A stretch of DNA of 64,000 nucleotides, taken from Vitis vinifera. Its lineage: Eukaryota; Streptophyta; Magnoliopsida; Vitales; Vitaceae. This document shows, in pieces, positions 38,201 through 48,699 of this stretch; the stretch's first letter is position 1, and the number at the start of each line of letters is the position of its first letter. The notes below the pieces were generated by a model. The model ran no database searches and had not been told where the DNA came from. It saw only the letters and a program-made list of their open reading frames with translations. Where the stretch lies: positions 3,485,001 to 3,549,000 of the forward strand of contig NC_081818.1 of assembly GCF_030704535.1 (NCBI RefSeq), in the 5' to 3' direction. Made by a program: the position numbers and the translations under genes.

Positions 38201-41200
38201 AGGCTTTCTTGAGATAATAGAGCTTCCATTCTTTAAGGAGTTGTCTACCAAGCTTCTTAAGCTTTTGAGTCGCGAGTGTCTTAGCCTAGCAAGCTAAGCG
38301 TTGGGGAGCAAGGCTGACTTAGCAAGATCAAGCGTCTTGACTTGTCTAAGTGCCGCACGAGCTTAGTGAACGACTAAGTCCGTGACAAGTGGTATCAGAG
38401 CGTGGTTACGAGGTGGGCATAGCAAAGGAAGCATGTCGGGCTCTAACGTGGAGGAGACTAGTGAGCAAACCCGTGGAAGGGAGACCGAGCCTACTGCACG
38501 GGGCAGGGGCAGGAAGGATAAGTCTCGTGACGCCTTAGCCAACATGGAGGCAAGGCTAGCCAAGGTGGAGCTAGCCATGGCAGACACTCGAGAAGGGGTG
38601 GACTTGATCGAGCAAGGCATGGAGAAGGGATTAGAGGATCTAAGGGAGCAGATCCAAGACCTTCGCGAGGGAGTGCTAGGCTCACAAGTTCAACTAGTGT
38701 CGCACGAGGAGTTTGTGTCCTTCCAAGGAAAGGTCTTGAGCATGCTTGCTAGCATGGAGTCAAGGATAGAGGCCTTGGCCACTCGAATGGAGTCCCGAGA
38801 CCAGGAAGTTAGGCAGGAGTTGGCCATCTACAAGGTTGTAGTGTCAGCACGGGTCATGGCCACACAAGGGGCATTTAGGGTGGAGGTGCCGAAGCCACAA
38901 GGGTTTAGTGGCAAGCGGGATGCCAAGGAGTTAGATAACTTCTTATGGCATATGGAGCGATACTTCGAAGCTATCGCATTGACGGATGAGGCGGCTAAGG
39001 TGAGAACTGCAACCCTCTACCTTACTGACACAGCTACTCTATGGTGGCGTCGAAGGTTTGCCGATATGGAGAAAGGCATTTGCACCATAGAGACGTGGGA
39101 GGACTTCAAGAGGGAGATCAAGAGGCAGTTCTACCCCGAGGATGTGGCTTACCTGGCTAGGAAAAACATGAGGCGTCTCAAGCACACACGTTCGATACGC
39201 GACTATGTCAAGGAATTCTCTTCACTCATGCTTGAGATTCCTAACATGACTGAGAAGGAGTTGTTATTCAACTTCATGGATAACCTGCAAGGGTGGGCCG
39301 AGCACGAATTGAGGCGTCGAGGTGTTCAAGACTTAGCCATTGCCATGGCAATAGCAGAGTCTTTAACGGATTATAAGAGGGGAGACTCCTCCAAGGTTGA
39401 GTCTCTGGAGGATAGCCACGCCATGGGTGGGGGAGACGAGGTTCCAAGGGACCACAATGCTCCTAAAAAGAGATCAGGCAAGACGTCTAACGTCCGAGAA
39501 GGAAGGGATAAGGCAGAAAGGAAGGAGTTTACGCCTAAAATCAAATGCTTCATGTGTGACGGTCCACATTGGGCACGGGATTGTCCAAAGAGGAAGGCGC
39601 TCAGTGCCATAATCGAGGAGAGGGAGCAGGAGGACAAAGCACATATGGGCTCAATGCAGCTACTAGGTGCCCTCCAATTCAACCCGAAGCCTAGTACGCC
39701 TGAGACCTCCTTACTAGCAGGGGTGCAAGTAAAGGAGGAAAAAGGGGAGCGAGCTGAGGTAGCCCGCACACACATGGAAGAGGTCACCAAGGGAAAGGTG
39801 AACTCAATGGGTAAGAGGAAGCATCACTCTAAGCATCGAAAGCGCACGGGTCTGCATCCATCTAGAGCCTCACGGGAGAAGGAGGTAAAGAATATCCTGG
39901 CTGAACGGGTCACTAGGAGACAAGGGGTCCCTCCTGTGATAGAGTATCTAGTCCGATGGAAAGGACTACCTAAGAGGCAGGTAAGTTGGGAACATGCGGA
40001 TGCCTTGAGAAAATTCTGGAAACACATCGAGAAGTTTCAGAATTTTTTTTTTTTTTTTGATAAGCAAACACATATATTAGCAAAAGGCAAAACGCCGCAA
40101 AGCATACAGGAAGTATACGAGGCGACGGGGGCCTCACAAGCTTACCAAAAAAACAACAAAAACCAACCAACCCTTAACTGGAGGCTATCCACTCCAGGAA
40201 ACCTATAAGGGAGCGAGACTCCACACCACTATACAATTTTGCCCACCCCCACAAATTACAAACAAAAGAATTCTTAACTTTCTGTATAGCTAACTCCCCC
40301 CCCCCCCCTGAATGCTAATCTATTCCTCTCCTTCCAAACCGTCCAAAAAATAAATAACGGTATGGATCTCCAAATTTTCTCCCTCTTTTTTCCCACAAAA
40401 GAACCCTTCCAGCTGACAATCGCCTCCTTAAAAGTTTCAGGGAAGACCCATTGGGCTCCAACTAAGCCAAGAACAATCCCCCATAACACTCTAGCCACTG
40501 TACAATGTATAAGAAGATGATTGACGTTTTCCTCAGCCAAACCACATAAGTAGCAGCGATTAGGAAGTTGTCATCCTCTCTTTTGTAGCCTATCAAGCGT
40601 GAGAACCCTCCCCCAAGTAGCTTCCCACGCAAAAAACGCTAGCTTGGAAGGAAAGTTCTCCACCCAAATGCCCTTTTTGGGAAAAAACAGGGTACTATGG
40701 CTGATCAGCATCTCATATGCTTCCTTAACTTCGAACTTCCCATTTTTCCCCCCCTTCCATAGTGCCAAGTCCTCCTCTAGGGTGATTCTTTGACTCCTTA
40801 GGATTTGTAGCAATTCATCAACCATGTTCAGCTCCCAATGAGGCAATGACGAGGACGTCGACCGCATCGGTGGGGGAGAGTGTCACAGGATGCTTCAAAT
40901 GACCCTCCCCATGGCCTTATATAGGAGGAGGGAAGCTTCTGGAGACTCCTAGAGCCATCTACACTAAGCCATTAGTGGGAAGAGTGTGGAAGGTTCTAGA
41001 AATGTCTAGAGATGTCCACACATCTCTACACTATGGTGGAAGGCATAGGAGGAGTCCAAGGCTTTCTAGAGAAATCTAGAAGACTCTTGTATATACTTGT
41101 ATATAGGCTTGTACCTAGAATGATGTAGGACATTCTAGAATAGTCTTGAGTTGTAAGGAACCCTCCAAGGTTCTAGAGAGTTCCATTGGTGCCTATAAAT

Positions 41201-43680
41201 AGATGAGGGCCTCATTTGGCCAAGGCACCAAGCAAGTGAGCATCCAAGCACTTGTAAAGGCTTTCTTGAGATAATAGAGCTTCCATTCTTTAAGGAGTTG
41301 CCTACCAAGCTTCTTAAGCTTTTGAGTCGCGAGTGTCTTAGCTTAGCAAGCTAAGCGTTGGGGAGCAAGGCTGACTTAGCAAGATCAAGCGTCTTGGCTT
41401 GTCTAAGTGCCGCACGAGCTTAGTGAACGACTAAGTCCGTGACATTAAGCTAGGTAAAACCTTGTACTTGGTTTTTATTCTTCATAGTGGAGTTTTTCAA
41501 TCAGTGGTAGGCCCGTGGTTTTTGATCTCTTCGGAGGTTTTCCACGTTAAAATCCGGTGTTAATCGTCTCTTTCTCTCACTACACTTTGATTTAATTTTT
41601 GTTTTTGATATCATTGATTACTTGGGCATATATGTTGAATGGAAGAAATATGAGGTGATATAAGTGTGATGATCCATGGAATATCCTTAATAATTTTTTT
41701 GCTCATTTTGGTTAATGATATCATGGAGTAAATTGATATGAGTTGAGGAGATAATTGTTCTTTTGATTTATTTTTGAGGATTCTTGAAGCATTTGCATGT
41801 GTATTACATTTATAAATTGTTGGGAGAGTGTTAGTGCATACAATCTTGCTTGTGGATGTTTTGCTTTGTTGAATAGTTGTTGGAAGAGAAGTTTCTTGAC
41901 ATTGAGAAAGTCTAAGGTTAGGTAATCTTTGTTGGGAGAATTTTTAAATTGTTCTACAACACCTATTCACCCCCCTCTAGGTGTAGTCCATTATTGTGAT
42001 TAACATTTTCACTTATAGATATTGGGTGCATGGGTTGGGTTCTTAGAAAACATGTTCAATGCATATTCTTTATTAAATTCTTTCTACATTGACATCAAGA
42101 AGCATTTTTGTATCCTAAGTTGAGTTTACTAAATAAATGTTTACAATGTAATACAGAATCCAACTGCTAGCTTCATGAGTAATTTACCTCAATATGGAAT
42201 CTGTTTTGAGTTATTCAATGTCTTGCATTCTTGAACTTGTTACTTCAAGAAAGTTTCAGCTATGACGCCTAAAACTATCCTACATTTCCATGCACCTCTG
42301 CAAATTCAGTAAAGGCAGTTAAACACCTGATTGGACATCTAGAACAGGATCATCACCCCAAAATCCAATTTAACTACATAATTGAGTCAACCAAAATATT
42401 ATGGCACTTCATTTGAAAAAACTATTATTTACAGTTAAAAGCTCAGGATATCAGGTTGATTATAATATCCTACCACCTTGCACCCAACCAAAACAGGCAG
42501 TCCATCATGGAATGGTTATAATTGATGAGATGTGAAATGCATTCAGATCAACTCCTATGAATTAGCATAATTTCTCTCCAATTTCTCCAATTATAGAACA
42601 TGCAAGAAAACACCTTCATACTTGTGAGAGCTCATAGTAATGATGCATGGACAAGGGAAAGAAATATGTTAGAAAAGAGGGAAGGGAACAAGATTCTTTT
42701 AGATATTTCTCATATAGCAATGCTGCTGTAGAAGGAGAAGACTTTGGCTTTCCTTCTAACAATAAGCATAAATTTTGAATAAAGTACCTTGGAGGCTTTC
42801 ACATGGGCCAGACAAATGCCAACCAAACCAACACCAGAACCAACCTGTTTTTTAACCAATCAAAATTTGGGATTACAATGTGCACATAAATACATAAATA
42901 TATAAGGTTGCCGCAATATGATTTAAAAAAAATAAAAAATAAAAAATACACTGGAGTAGTGTATTACAAAATATAAAACACATGCCCAACCTATAAGGTT
43001 AGTATTGAGCAGCCAAAATTGAGTAAGTTTCTTGGCATGTTTTGAACCAAAAGCTATATAAATGATTATTATTTGCAAATTTCAAGAGAATTTGTAATGC
43101 TGAGTAATCCATGTTGGAATCCGTGCAACAATTAATAGCGAAAAATAGAAAAACGAGAAAGAAGAACACGGAGATTTAACGTGGTTCAGCTAATTGCCTA
43201 CGTCCACGGGAACAGGGAAAGAGGATTTTCACTATGTTAAAATTAGGGTTACATAAAAAAGGGTATTTATACTAACCCTTAGGAATGAAATTCCAAAAAT
43301 ACCTCTAAACCCCCCCAACCTATCGTTCGGCCCACAACAAAAGAAGTACAAGCCTAAATGGCAAATGTCGGAGTGAAGCTTCACTCCAGCATTTGCTCCT
43401 TTTTCTCCATATGTCTTTTCACTCAAATATGAGCCACATACTACAACAATCTCCACCTTGGTAAATATTCACTCCCCCCTTAGGAGACAAGAAACATAGC
43501 TTATAACTCCACCTGGGACAATAGGTTGGGGTATCTCCCATCTAGAAACTGGAGACATTAATCAAGTTCAAGCAATGCTTGAACTTTTCTGTGGTAATAG
43601 GCTTTGGCTTTTTTTTTATTTTTAAAGGATATAAAAGATGCCTTAAAGCACCACAAAAAATAAGGGGAACAACAAAAAAC

Positions 43681-43714
<34 letters not shown>

Positions 43715-46700
43715 AATCAGAGTCCAACCAATCCACAAAATCAACAATAGACTATATACACCTTAGCCCACACCCAAAGATTATAAAGGAAAGAAAGTTT
43801 AAGCCTTTAGACCAAATGCTCCTCATTTTCAAACGCCCTACTATTTCTTTCCTTCCACATTGTCTAGAAAAGGCATAAAAAAGCAATCCGTTACACTTTA
43901 TTTCTCTTTTTACTCAAAAAAGAATTGTGTCATCCTAACAATGTCACTCTGATTGAGAAGGAAAGCACCAACGACACCCCAAACAGAAAAAATAATAAGT
44001 ACCATAAATCCCTTGCCCTATCGCATTGCATGAGGATGTGGTCGACGGATTCTTCCTCTAAGAGATAAAGGAAGCATCTGCCAGCAAAAGACTACCCACT
44101 CCTCTACATATGATCCAAGGTTAAGGCCTTATTCCAAGTAGCCTCCCAAGCAAAGAATCCCACCCTCCACAACACCCATGAATTCCGAATTACACCAGCT
44201 AGAAAAGAGCCTTGTCTTTCCGACTCCAAAGCCTTGTAGTGGGATTTAACAAAAATTGTTCAATCCTTTGACTTTGTCCAAACACCTTATCATCCCTACA
44301 CACCCTCCTCCCTTGTAGTCTTTGGAAAAAGCACTCCACAGGAACCACCTCCCAATCATTAAGCTGCCTAAAAAAGCAGGGAGCCCAAACACCCCCATCA
44401 GCTGAAGGGTACCAAGCCTCCTTGGATGAAGTAATGGCATATAAGGATGGAAAAGAAGTGCTCAATAGATCACCACCACACCACTTATCCTTCCAAAATC
44501 TCACCCTCCTCCCATTACCCATGGCAAAGGCCATGTTGCCACTCAAAATATCCCAATCTTTCCTTATGGTTTTCCACAACCCTACCTCATACCTTTCTCT
44601 TACTTCCTGGGAACATCACCCTCCTTCTTCTTCCTTGTACTTACCGCTAATGACTTGCTTCCAAAAAGCCTCCCTCTTCTATGCAAAAACAATAACTCCA
44701 TTTACATGAGGGCCTTGTTGTGCAATGACATATTCCTAACCCCTAGACCTCCCTTTCTTTTATTTGAGCAAACAATAGACCATCTTACTAAATAAGGTTT
44801 CTGCTCAAAGGCCCCTTCCCCCCAAAGAAAATCCCTTTGGATTAATTCTTAGCTTATTCCTAAATGGTTTGAATTGAACCAGTGTTGCATCACAAGAAAC
44901 AAATTCCTAGTACATATATCTTACCTCAAAACATGATTTATTAGAAAATATTTCTGGATGAGAAAGAATGAACTCTGACAAGAAAAGACTTGAGGGCCAG
45001 ATGGAACACCTGCATAACGTTTAATGTTAGTCAATAAAAATCAATGGAATAGTTATTATACTCGTAGAAAATGACAATGTTCCTCATATATAAAATTGAT
45101 AAAAACACCCCCAATATAAAGATTATAGAACCCAAGTAAATATTCCATCACCTGTGGAGGTTGAGTAGGATAATTAAACTCAATCAATCAGCTGGTCACA
45201 TCACAATCATTTGGGATAAGCCACATAAATCATAGGCCAACATTTCGTCATGGTGATTGCCAAATCTTCTGTTATCACAAATGCATTATCTCTTCTTTTT
45301 AATTTTAACCATGTCCTCCAAGGGCTTCAGTTTCCTCTCTTAGACCTTCAAATAAATCACAAATTTTCACCAGCATTAGCATTTTTTTTTAATATATATG
45401 ACCAAACCTTCTAAATCAACAGCCCCGTACTTCTCACCTTAGTGGCTGCCACTACTTTTTCTTGAACTTCAAAACTTTTAATCTTGACTTTTCTAACCTT
45501 CCCAACCATAACACCTTCATCTCAGCTACACTTATTCTATAGCATGCTTCCATTCAGACATGCACCACCACCAGGGGTCTAAAAATTAAATAGAAATGAC
45601 AATTCCTCCAACACTTTCTCCATTTAATTAGTAGCACACAATACTAAGCAATTTAACTTGTTTTGGATGATGAGGAAAAGCTCAATAATTATTATTTCCA
45701 TTCCCAGCCAACTCAAAATTCCCTTTAAGGTCCATTAACAGAAAAACACACCATCATCCATGTTAAAAATAATGCCTCAATTAAATTCCAATCTATTTTA
45801 GGTTTTACATAAGGAACTAGTCAACACACTTCCTAAAATTTTCTTTAGCTTGTTCCAAAGTGGACTGACTGAATTTTCTCTGCTTGCAAGCCTGGCTACT
45901 CAGTTTGACAAAGATTAAGTAACTTCTAGTTTATTACATAGATTTGCCACTAATCCTGTTGTAACCCAACTCAACAACCAAGCTCAGGATCTCAGCAAAA
46001 CAAATACACTTTTGCTCTTCTATTCTGTCTGCAAAATGTAGATTCGTCCTAAGTTAAACAATAGGTTATCATTTTTTTTCTCACAGCCTCAACCAATAGC
46101 TCTTATGGACTCCAGGTAACCTTGTTAAAGCTCTACTAAATTATTGCGTATAACAAGAGGTGCCCTCATGGAAGAAAATAGTTAAGACTATGTGGTAAGG
46201 TTGACTGCATTTTTTCCAATAAGGACTGCCGATGGTTAATTCAGATCAAATGCTCTTAATGAATGGCGCAATCAACACCATCCATTTGCTTTTGTTAATT
46301 GCAGGACAAAATGTAACTGCAAGAAAGCATACCCAGTATCTCCTTCAAGCATGTTGAGTGAACAGTGCAGGGGAACTGCCAGTTGCATTGATTTTGGACA
46401 ACTTGGGACTCCAAAGCAGCCTACAAAAGTACAATAACATCAATTAAACATGAGCTAGTGCAGAGAGATTCTAGAAATTCCAGAAGTAAACATCTCACAA
46501 CTAAGAGTTCATACCTGGAGGAAAAAGAAATGAAATGCATTTCAAGACCCTTGAGTTTTCTTTCACCAACCTGTCATCCTAAAATGTGACAAGTTAAGAT
46601 TTTATAGTTTCATACCAACTGAGAGAGAAACAAACAATAACCAGCCCAGCCAGAGATAGAACATTTTACCTTCAACAAAATCATGTAAGAGGCATATTGT

Positions 46701-47952
46701 TCGTATAATTCATCCAATATATCACCATGAGCTGATTCAATTTCATTTATAAGCTTCTTTAGAAAATTCTTCGAGTAAGGCACATGGCTTTTTTCAACCT
46801 GCATTGCTGAATTAAGCTTAACAGGGTACGATAAATTTATTAATTTATATATATAAATAAAACCTTAACTTGATTGGGAACAGAACCATCTGGCTATAAA
46901 CAATGTATTCAAAGATTCATTCTCTGATCGTTTCCCTAGTTTTATTGAAGCTGGTAATATGTAAATGGTGTGGTAATGCATTACTAACAAGGAAGAATGT
47001 GACACGTATGCAGGTTGTTTTGAAAGTTTGTTTTAAATTTGAAAAGGCCATGTACTGTTCAGTCCCCTTCTCTGTATAAAAACAGGGGAAGCCCAGCTTT
47101 ACTCATTGAATAAAAAAAAAAAGAGATACCCATTTATTTCTCTCTTCTTCTTCTTCTTCTCTGTTTCTCTACACTCAGCAGCCAAACAGCAGATGAACAT
47201 CTCTCTGGTTAAACAGACACTCTAGAAAATAACAGAAGTTAAATTTTTGAGTATAGGTTATTCACCATTTTTTTTTTTCATCTAAGCTAAGAAAGTTAAA
47301 GCCTCTACTTGACTCAATCTACTGCAATTATTAGGCTTAGCAGAGCCATGTCTTTGATGTTCTGGAGGACTAAAAATATACCTTAAGATTCAAAATTTAA
47401 CTTTCGTTATTATTCCTCCACTTAACAGAACGGAGGCTAAAAATCCTTTTGGTGGCGAAGAAAAATCTGAACTTCTTCATCATCCCTAAGAAACCAAATC
47501 ACTAACTCCACCTAGCCTAATGCGACTAGCTCGCTGACTTCAGCTGAGTTTTTCATTTTCCGGAAATCAGAATAACACAGAACACCTGATTCAAAATATC
47601 ATTTTCTTTTCTTCTCCTCCATTTTTCTCGGCATCCAAACAGATACGAAGAGATAAATACTCACTTTGCTGATACAATTGTCCCAAATGAAACGCTGAAC
47701 TCCTTCAGTAATCAAACCTCCACCACAAACACTGCGTTTTGCACACAAACACAACACATCCATTACATTCCAATACAAATATGAAGAAGGAGAAAGAAAC
47801 TACAGAACTGCTAGAACGCGCGGGCCCTGCTAAGATGCGCCGGGGGAGTACCGGGCTAAGGAGATGAGGCAATGGGTGGGTTCCATGGCGAGAAACGCTG
47901 AAAGCAAGTGGAGAAACGGAGGAGCCATGGGATCGACGCCTTGCTCCGCCAT
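35225..47952 (-). CDS. FAM86/EEF2KMT-like protein-lysine methyltransferase, 10 exons, 401 aa
   Basis: Exons from the 5' end: 47852-47952, 47665-47731, 46670-46798, 46515-46578, 46333-46420, 44925-45009, 42788-42844, 36866-36982, 35951-36021, 35225-35651. They total 1206 bases and all phases agree. It is a class I SAM-dependent methyltransferase: glycine-rich motif I VGSGVGLVG (179-187) and LGADVIYNP (261-269) after the central strand, followed by LPHLIRVLATLL. The order FLPWES...MPDI then LGADVIY matches the FAM86 family, whose animal and yeast members methylate a lysine of elongation factor 2. The plant substrate is inferred. It is longer than human EEF2KMT (330 aa), partly because of an N-terminal extension and a linker after residue 280. 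Introns 5-7 are packed with transposon remnants, but the splice sites look normal. Confidence 0.9.
37824..38387 (+). repeat. 5' LTR of the gag-chromodomain element
   Basis: 564 bp, TGTCATAGG...CGTGACA. A TATA box TATAAATAG is at 38137-38145. Upstream of it lie several TTCTAGAA-type motifs. Confidence 0.95.
37868..38125 (+). promoter_or_regulatory. Heat-shock-element-like clusters in the LTR upstream of TATA
   Basis: Perfect TTCTAGAA cores at 37937-37944 and 38076-38083. Imperfect alternating nTTCn/nGAAn arrays occur at about 37870-37892, 38005-38025 and 38112-38127. All lie within about 270 bp upstream of the TATA box at 38137, and the 3' LTR has the same set. Heat shock factors bind inverted nGAAn modules; responsiveness here is inference. 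Confidence 0.5.
38390..38401 (+). other. tRNA-Met primer-binding site of the gag-chromodomain element
   Basis: TGGTATCAGAGC two bases after the 5' LTR. Confidence 0.92.
38433..40208 (+). CDS. Gag-chromodomain fusion protein of the compact LTR element
   Basis: ATG at 38433. Residues about 35-110 are a charged, heptad-like coiled coil. The Ty3-type Gag core follows (ATLYLTDTATLWWRRR, IRDYVKEFSSLMLEIPNM), about residues 150-310. A zinc knuckle C-x2-C-x3-H-x4-C is at 372-384. A chromodomain (484-536) has PVIEYLVRWKGL and VSWEHADAL, the hallmark normally found at the C-end of chromovirus integrase. Nothing of pol lies between knuckle and chromodomain. The native frame runs to about 40042. There a LINE fragment enters and the last about 55 codons to the stop at 40208 are LINE sequence; the original tail (TRTSTASVGE) survives at about 40846-40875. 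No stop or shift occurs before the LINE. Confidence 0.9.
   Translation: MSGSNVEETSEQTRGRETEPTARGRGRKDKSRDALANMEARLAKVELAMADTREGVDLIEQGMEKGLEDLREQIQDLREGVLGSQVQLVSHEEFVSFQGKVLSMLASMESRIEALATRMESRDQEVRQELAIYKVVVSARVMATQGAFRVEVPKPQGFSGKRDAKELDNFLWHMERYFEAIALTDEAAKVRTATLYLTDTATLWWRRRFADMEKGICTIETWEDFKREIKRQFYPEDVAYLARKNMRRLKHTRSIRDYVKEFSSLMLEIPNMTEKELLFNFMDNLQGWAEHELRRRGVQDLAIAMAIAESLTDYKRGDSSKVESLEDSHAMGGGDEVPRDHNAPKKRSGKTSNVREGRDKAERKEFTPKIKCFMCDGPHWARDCPKRKALSAIIEEREQEDKAHMGSMQLLGALQFNPKPSTPETSLLAGVQVKEEKGERAEVARTHMEEVTKGKVNSMGKRKHHSKHRKRTGLHPSRASREKEVKNILAERVTRRQGVPPVIEYLVRWKGLPKRQVSWEHADALRKFWKHIEKFQNFFFFFDKQTHILAKGKTPQSIQEVYEATGASQAYQKNNKNQPTLNWRLSTPGNL
40043..40836 (-). mobile_element. 5'-truncated LINE (L1-type) fragment inside the chromovirus element
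   Basis: On the minus strand, 40571-40867 and 40274-40540 encode the end of LINE ORF2, including the zf-RVT region (FPSKLAFFAWEATWGRVLTL; NHLLIHCTVARVLW). The 16-base T run at 40043-40058 is its poly-A tail. The insertion splits the chromovirus reading frame: left ...AAGTTTCAG|AA, right AATGAGGCAATG. Only about three bases (AAT) are shared at the borders. Confidence 0.88.
40871..40880 (+). other. Polypurine tract of the gag-chromodomain element
   Basis: TGGGGGAGAG directly before the 3' LTR TGTCACAGG. Confidence 0.85.
40881..41444 (+). repeat. 3' LTR of the gag-chromodomain element
   Basis: 564 bp, same length as the 5' LTR, with six transitions between the two by eye. Confidence 0.95.
43112..43608 (-). 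mobile_element. Copia LTR with a short internal stub
   Basis: 43112-43448 is TG...CA bounded (TGTTGGAATCC ... ACTACAACA). It is followed by AATCTCCACCTTGG, which on the minus strand is the purine tract expected before a 3' LTR. About 160 bp of internal sequence remains to 43608, where a LINE fragment begins. It includes a near-perfect palindrome AGTTCAAGCA/TGCTTGAACT near 43566-43588. No coding part survives. Confidence 0.65.
43609..44862 (-). mobile_element. 5'-truncated LINE (L1-type) fragment in intron 5 of the methyltransferase gene
   Basis: The minus strand encodes the end of LINE ORF2 with stops and shifts: RNGRRVRFWKDKW-like sequence near 44500, a zf-RVT-like WEATWNKALTLDH segment near 44110-44150, and the C-terminal reverse transcriptase tail near 44720-44860. 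A T run at 43609-43617 marks the poly-A end. A 30-base C tract lies in its 3' part. Exon 6 of the host gene starts about 60 bp beyond. Confidence 0.8.
43683..43712. repeat. Homopolymer of 30 C
   Basis: An uninterrupted C30 on the plus strand within the LINE 3' region. Length in the real genome may differ, since such runs are error-prone. Confidence 0.9.
46998..47210 (+). mobile_element. Possible LTR fragment in intron 2 of the methyltransferase gene
   Basis: It has the layout of an LTR promoter region: TGTGACACG, then TGTATAAAAAC (TATA-like), TGAATAAAA (poly-A-like) and a CT-rich leader with a (TTC)n run. No second copy or target duplication was found, so it may be ordinary intron. Confidence 0.3.
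47623..47642 (-). promoter_or_regulatory. Recurrent 5'-end motif, copy in intron 2 of the methyltransferase gene
   Basis: In gene orientation TGTTTGGATGCCGAGAAAAA, about 23 bases after the exon 2 donor. See 33586 for the related copy. Confidence 0.5.
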
Positions 47953-48330
47953 GGCTGCTTCTGCCGTCTGAGTAGTTCAGGGTTTGTGATGAATTCCGAA
48001 GGTCAAAGATTTTCGCTCTTTGACTTGGTTTGTCCAAATGCAATCGAGCTTTGACACGTGTGTTGCTCCATAGTATTGCGGTGGACCGTACGTATTCCAC
48101 CCTATAAAAACTGAGTTTAGACAATAATAATAACTCATTTTTTAATATAAAAAAATTCCACCAACTAAACCTAATTCCAAAATAATACTCGACCTAATAT
48201 GTCTCAATCACGTAAGTATCCACATCAAAAAAACCGTAGTTTGTAAAACTTAAAATCGTCCGTGATTATGACTTAAACCATTTTATAAAAAAAATCAAAG
48301 CCATAGTTATTAATTATAGTTTTAAGTTGT

Positions 48331-48600
48331 GGTGTTTATTTTTTTACTTAATTTTGAATAGAATCTTAATGTTTAATAGTGTTGAATATTAAGTTATTTG
48401 TTTTTGTAGTATTTTATTTTTATTAAGTATTAAAAAGTAAAAAAAATCAATATGTTATTTTTTTTATTTAAAAAAAACTACATATTTTAGCTTTTTCTAT
48501 TTAGTAAAAAGTTTATAATAAGTCATGAAAAAATAAAAAAACAAACAACTTAAATTTTAAAACTAAATTACTTTCAGCAAAAAATCAAAAAAACAAACAC
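48331..48600. mobile_element. MITE-like element, copy 2
   Basis: Diverged copy of the element at 11294-11560 in the same orientation, sharing CTTAAT, TTAATAGTGTT, ATTAAGTATTAAAAA and TTTAGTAAAAAGTTTATAATAA-like blocks. The ends are GGTGTTTA and CAAACAC. It lies in the intergenic region between the divergent methyltransferase and kinesin genes. Confidence 0.7.
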
Positions 48601-48699
48601 TGAAGCCTAATAGAGATATCTTTATTTGATGTTGACTTCAAATTTATTACTTAATTTTTACTTTAAATATTAAGATTATTTGATAAAATTAATTTAAAA

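Larger units (their letters stand above)
37824..41444 (+). mobile_element. Compact non-autonomous chromovirus-type LTR element (gag-chromodomain)
   Basis: Two 564 bp LTRs (37824-38387; 40881-41444), both TGTCA...GACA, flank about 2.5 kb. The site TTAA lies on both sides (37820-37823; 41445-41448), a likely short target duplication. A tRNA-Met primer site TGGTATCAGAGC (38390-38401) and a purine tract before the 3' LTR are intact. The single ORF has Gag fused to a chromodomain; protease, reverse transcriptase, RNase H and integrase core are absent. I count six LTR differences, all transitions (about 1%), so the insertion is the youngest here. A LINE fragment (40043-40836) interrupts its 3' end. 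It must have been copied with enzymes from another chromovirus. Confidence 0.92.
37115..42005 (+). mobile_element. Probable solo LTR of a Maximus/SIRE-type Copia element, split by a later insertion
   Basis: 37115-37823 and 41445-42005 read as one about 1.25 kb unit once the gag-chromodomain element is removed; TTAA is shared at the join. The right part ends in CACCTATTCACCCCCC TCTAGGTG-like sequence, which I associate with the LTR/primer-site border of long-LTR Copia elements. No coding region accompanies it. The outer ends (TGTTTA at 37115; TCCA at 41990 or AACA at 42005) and target-site duplication are not settled. Confidence 0.4.

Noticed and set aside
38382..38432. Upstream extension of the gag-chromodomain ORF
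   Set aside because: It would start with GTG inside the LTR end and primer site; the first ATG is 38433.
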